A stretch of 64,000 bases of DNA from Naganishia liquefaciens (taxonomy: Eukaryota > Basidiomycota > Tremellomycetes > Filobasidiales > Filobasidiaceae), in the NCBI GenBank assembly GCA_013423385.1, contig BLZA01000005.1, positions 124,001-188,000 on the forward strand, in the 5' to 3' direction. Both the position numbers and the translations under genes were made by a program. Position 1 is the first letter of the stretch; the number at the start of each line of letters is the position of its first letter. Of the stretch, positions 60,126 to 64,000 are shown one piece after another. The notes under the pieces were generated by a model. The model saw only the letters and a list, made by a program, of their open reading frames with translations. It made no database searches and was not told the DNA's origin.

Positions 60126-61483
60126 ATGACACGCACATCTCAACACCTGACCTCCGAAGAGCAATACGCCCAGCTCCTTGACAGATATGACACATTCCTC
60201 TTTGACTGCGATGGAGTCATCTGGACGGGTCCGAAGCTCGTTCCGGGAATTACCAAAGTCCTTGATCTGCTTCGATCTCGAGGTCCGTCACTTTGCGTCT
60301 CGCCCTTGATGAGTTCTGACATCAGTCCATTCACAGGCAAGAATATCCTGTTCGTGACGAATAATGCCAAGAAGAGTCGAGAGATGTACAAGAAAGCTTT
60401 CGATGGCTTTGGTATCCAGGCATCCGTCGTACGTCGTTTTGATCAGCCCATAATCGTGAAAGGCTCACCTTGTTCGCAGGAAGAGATCTTCGGCTCGGCT
60501 TATGCATCAGCTGTCTACCTTGCCAAAATCCTGAACTTTCCCAAGGATAAGCGGGTATACGTCATTGGTGAGGAAGGGATCGAGCATGAGTTGAAGAGTT
60601 TGGGCGTTCAATTCGCTGGAGGAACGGTGAGTGCTCTTCCCATCTTGCCAATAGACGCCTCTGAGGCAAGGATTGGCAGCTGCAAGGATTGCACGCTACC
60701 AGGCGCGGGCGGTTCGCATGTCGCTCGTTGACCTCTACTGAGACTTTCACCTCACTCAGGATCCGGAAGACCGCGTCTTCGTTCCGTCGGGCGACTACTC
60801 GAGCATCAACCCAGATCCTTCCATCGGCGCCGTCTTGTGCGGCTTCGATGCCTACGTCAGTACGTAAACCTTGTCCTGGTATGACTGTGTCCATCTGAAG
60901 AATCCTGCTCTAGACTACAAGAAGTACGCCAAAGCTCACACCTATATTATGAACAACCCTGGATGCGAGTTCATTCTTACCAACGCCGATGCTACATACC
61001 CGGCCGGCGGCGCATTCTATCCAGGTGAGCAGCTTCTTTTTACGATAGAGATATCAATGCTCACATGTCGTAGGATCCGGATCCATGTCCGCCCCATTGC
61101 GGTACTCGACGAAGAAGACTCCAACAATCATTGGCAAGCCGCACAAGCACATGATGGATACCATCATGGCAGCGTATGTACGGTGCTATCTGAAACGTCG
61201 TCCGCACTGACTCTTTCCGCAGACACCACTTTGACCCCACTCGTACAATCATGATCGGGGACAATCTCGAGACGGACATCCTTTTCGGAATCAATTCCAA
61301 CATTGCCACGCTGCTGGTCATGACTGGTAAGGGTGCCCTGATCTGATCGTCAAACAGAGAGCTGATATCACTCAAGGTGTCACGAATGAGAGTCATCTTT
61401 CCGGCGAGAACAAGAGCGATACCGTGCCGGACTACATTGTGGCAAGCATGGGCGACTTTGCTATCCTCAATGACAAGGAATAG
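60126..61483 (+). CDS. PHO13: Pho13/PGP-type HAD phosphatase (4-nitrophenylphosphatase)
   Basis: HAD-superfamily protein with a C2 cap in about eight exons. Motif I is FDCDGVIW (catalytic Asp-x-Asp), motif II ILFVTNNAKKSR, motif III Lys within IIGKPHKHMMD, and motif IV MIGDNLETDILFG. The cap holds VYVIGEEGIEHEL and GAVLCGFDAYV. The length, about 310 residues, is usual. Yeast Pho13 and human PGP remove toxic glycolytic side products such as 2-phospholactate and 4-phosphoerythronate, and act on phosphoglycolate. The start is the ATG just before the TRTSQHLTSEEQ segment. No defect was seen. Confidence 0.92.
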
Positions 61484-61679
61484 GCGAGGAAAATTTGTAG
61501 CGCAGCGCACAAAACAAGTGACGAATCGCACATTCCCTATTGAAGATGGAGAAAACAGTGCGGTGTGCATACGGAGACTCGTGCATGACCGGTCAACAAT
61601 GGTGAATGCGTGTCTCTTTTGGGTATTCACGTGCTACAAGTAGATCCTGCTATGGATACAAAGTCTCTTCCTCCGCCGA

Positions 61680-63998
61680 CTACCGTCGTGAATCATAATG
61701 CCCCGGTATCTGCTGCCGATACTGATAAGGATCAGAATTCAGCGACGGAGGCTGCGGCGATGGAGTCCGTGTCGCGCCGCCTTGTCGCGCTTGGTGCGCT
61801 CGCGGATCGTACTGCACATTGGTCGAGGCTGAAATCGAGCGACTTCCCCCGGTCTGACCAGAAGGCGAGTACTCCTGGTAGTAGGCGTCCCCACTGGAAG
61901 CCGTACGCCTCCCACTCGGATCGTCGCCGCCCGCTGTGGGACCGCCCATCGTGTACGACTGGGCGCCACGGTCCTGGCTTGATCGTCGTGGATTTATCGC
62001 ACCCGGCGGAAGTCGAGCTTCGGCTTGTTCATACTGCTGCGGATGATAATAGGAATTGTACTGTGGATGCTGAAACACTTGTCCCGGTTGAATGCCGCCA
62101 GGCGATGCGCTCCCCGAGGAAAAGACCTGTCCCGGTTTAACATTAAGCATGTTGCTCGGATATTGGAAGACTTGTCCAGGTTGCGGACCAGAATGTTGAG
62201 GGTATTGCCTGGGTCGCGGGGACTCCCGGCGTTCGGGTTGTGTCGGATACTGAGGGGGCGGGGATCGCGAATGTTCGGTTGCCGGTGCTGGTCTACGACC
62301 ATTCTCCATCAGCGGAGGAGCATTCGAAGATGTTCGTCTTGGTTTCTCGACCAAAGGCCCTCTCGGTTCGTCGTACGCGAGCTGGTGACTGCGTGGGGAT
62401 GACGGAGTTTGTTGTACAGGGCCAACATTGGTATTGATGGGGTTTGGTTGGGCTGCACGACGGTTAATCGAAGGCTGCACCTGGGGCACATGTTGGGGTG
62501 CAGGAGCGGGAGCCGGCGACGGCGGTGTCCTGGAGCTCCCCGAATTCCTGCTGCCATACTCTTGATCCATTTGCATGGTCTGCATGCCATACTGTGGCGA
62601 ACGGATGGGAGTCTCGGCAGACCGAGGTCTACTTTGTCCACGCTGCTCCGGTTTAGTGAGCGAAGTTCGTTTAGCTGTCTCTGGTGCCGGCACAGGCGTT
62701 GCGGGCTTGGCGACAGCAACGGGAGCGGTAGGTGTGGTATTCCTTGACATGCCCGGACGGGACGCCGGCGTCTTCTCAACTTCAGCCGGAGTCGAAGGTT
62801 CCTTTTGCGCAGGAGGCTGCGGCGACGGTGGAGCCGCGGGCTTGTTGATGATGCTGAGATACCAGAACATCAAGTTGGAAATGAGGACCTGCTCGTATAA
62901 CGGTCGTCTCGGATTTGCCAACTTGATATGGCTTAGTCGGTATACAGCGCGCTCCACGTGAATGGGATACCTGGCGTATGGGGCGAATCCAGGGGAAGTA
63001 GGTGAAGCTCCATTCATGGGAATCAGACCGAGACTTTTGGCCGATTTCGAAGTTCCCAGGAGCGCGGCTGCCGTGGCCTTCCCCTCCTGGGAAAATTTCG
63101 ATGGGGCGGAGTCTTCCTGCTTTTTCTTGCTGCCAAACAATGAGCCAAGAAATCCTTTTTCCTCCTTTTTGTCCGACTTTTTGCTCTTATCCTTGTCCTT
63201 ATTTTTGGAAAACAGGCCGCCCTTTTTCTCGCTCTTGACCTTGAGTTTCTCGGTGGACTGCTTGGGTTTCAGTAGTTTCGAGGGCGGCGGCGCAAGATCG
63301 ATCTTGAAAACTGGTTTTGATACCGCGGGCGCTGTTGGTTGCGCCCTAGGAGGCTGCTGCGGTGAAGCGGGTTTCTCGCTCGCAGAATGCGACTGCGACT
63401 TGACGGTCTCCGGCGGCGAAGGCGGGGCATAAGGACCCTGCCGCTGAGCAGCTTCGTCTCCGACGATGCGAAATCTGGCGAAATCTTCGCTAACTTGGCT
63501 CGTCGGTGTTCGCTCTCCCTCGCTTTCCCACTGCTCGGCTTCGTGACCGGAGTATCCATGTTCGTGCCTTTCGGCTTGACGATGCTTTGCATCCAGGTAG
63601 TCGAGACCCAGCTTGGCTGACGATGCGCCCTCCCTTCCGCTTGCCGCACGGTAAAGATCCTCTGTACTGGAATCCAGACCGCCGTAAGATGTCGATGAAG
63701 TTGAGCTTTCGACGGACGTATCGCCTTGAGTGTCTGTCGATGTATAGGCGTCATAGATGGAGGATTCCTCCGTGGAAGCGTCTGAAGGCCGCCTATCATC
63801 AAAAGTGTGTGAAGCAGTCCCGGGGGCGGTGCTGCTTTCCGCAGAGTACATTTCATCGCTCGTTTCGGAGCCACTACTCGGTCGTCGATCAATAGATGTA
63901 AATTCAGTCTGGTCGATAGCCGGGGATGCAGGTGGTGCAAGCGATACCGCTTCATTCGCCTGACGATTGAACTGTGAGCTTGACGGCGAAGTCGGCAC
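61680..63998 (-). CDS. Zds1-like protein, Zds C-terminal domain; N-terminus outside the window
   Basis: An open frame of 772 codons runs off the window end; the true start may lie beyond it. The first 300 residues are Ser/Thr/Pro-rich with a Lys-rich stretch (KKGGLFSKNKDKDKSKK). The segment YPIHVERAVYRLSHIKLANP, continuing RRPLYEQVLISNLMFWYLSI, is the Zds_C signature. In yeast it binds PP2A-Cdc55 to control mitotic entry and Cdc14 release, and it also affects polarity and mRNA export. The 330 residues after the domain are Pro/Gln/Tyr-rich with repeated PGQVFQ/PGQVFS motifs, four in close succession. That is not usual for the yeast proteins, where Zds_C is nearly C-terminal. Confidence 0.85.
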   Translation of the reverse strand: MPTSPSSSQFNRQANEAVSLAPPASPAIDQTEFTSIDRRPSSGSETSDEMYSAESSTAPGTASHTFDDRRPSDASTEESSIYDAYTSTDTQGDTSVESSTSSTSYGGLDSSTEDLYRAASGREGASSAKLGLDYLDAKHRQAERHEHGYSGHEAEQWESEGERTPTSQVSEDFARFRIVGDEAAQRQGPYAPPSPPETVKSQSHSASEKPASPQQPPRAQPTAPAVSKPVFKIDLAPPPSKLLKPKQSTEKLKVKSEKKGGLFSKNKDKDKSKKSDKKEEKGFLGSLFGSKKKQEDSAPSKFSQEGKATAAALLGTSKSAKSLGLIPMNGASPTSPGFAPYARYPIHVERAVYRLSHIKLANPRRPLYEQVLISNLMFWYLSIINKPAAPPSPQPPAQKEPSTPAEVEKTPASRPGMSRNTTPTAPVAVAKPATPVPAPETAKRTSLTKPEQRGQSRPRSAETPIRSPQYGMQTMQMDQEYGSRNSGSSRTPPSPAPAPAPQHVPQVQPSINRRAAQPNPINTNVGPVQQTPSSPRSHQLAYDEPRGPLVEKPRRTSSNAPPLMENGRRPAPATEHSRSPPPQYPTQPERRESPRPRQYPQHSGPQPGQVFQYPSNMLNVKPGQVFSSGSASPGGIQPGQVFQHPQYNSYYHPQQYEQAEARLPPGAINPRRSSQDRGAQSYTMGGPTAGGDDPSGRRTASSGDAYYQEYSPSGQTGGSRSISASTNVQYDPRAHQARQGGATRTPSPQPPSLNSDPYQYRQQIPGHYDSRR

Positions 63999-64000
63999 CA

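Overview
The window looks like a nuclear chromosome segment from a basidiomycete fungus, most likely a Tremellomycete-type yeast. That placement is inferred from gene style and content, not from a marker gene. The genes are dense and lie on both strands. They are broken by many introns of about 45-60 nt with GT(A/G)NG donors and short pyrimidine-AG acceptors. Products are ordinary eukaryotic ones: a spliceosome protein, a mitoribosomal protein, a complex I subunit, Tel1/ATM, Vps4, Prp40 and a TMEM16/Ist2 protein. I saw no CRISPR array, rRNA, recognisable reverse transcriptase, integrase or capsid gene, and no intact transposon.

1-20 kb: two metallo-beta-lactamase-fold paralogues (1260-2680 + and 18292-19809 -) face each other about 15.6 kb apart. 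Between them lie a 1,041-residue SAP-kinase gene whose ATP-binding lysine seems relocated as in WNK kinases, an Ecm15-type thiamine-binding-fold protein, an intron-containing tRNA-Val(AAC), an Axl2-like transmembrane polarity protein, mitoribosomal mL59, a small membrane protein, a gene-poor stretch (about 13.8-17.3 kb), and a GNAT acetyltransferase gene with one in-frame stop.

20-38.7 kb: an Ist2/anoctamin gene, the U5 snRNP protein Dib1, a complete TEL1 gene (11 exons, 3,047 codons, all splice phases consistent), an L-rhamnose mutarotase-like gene, a possible decayed gene, and an unrecognised 310-residue protein.

38.9-52.4 kb: the texture changes. The DNA is visibly more G+C-rich, carries long C/A/G homopolymer runs inside introns, and uses GTACG donors often. 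It holds a MARVEL-type membrane protein, NDUFA6 (with a 7-nt microexon), Trm82/WDR4, a Maf-type nucleotide pyrophosphatase (with a 12-nt microexon), a single-pass membrane protein, Vps4 and Prp40.

52.4-64 kb: the texture returns to that of the first part. Two tandem secreted pectin methylesterase genes bracket an Old Yellow Enzyme-type flavin oxidoreductase, suggesting growth on plant material. A Pho13-type phosphatase follows, then a Zds1-like protein cut off by the window end.

The most unusual item is the SAP-kinase. Exon coordinates given below were derived by hand from reading frame, splice consensus and phase; only those where phases were summed are called consistent.
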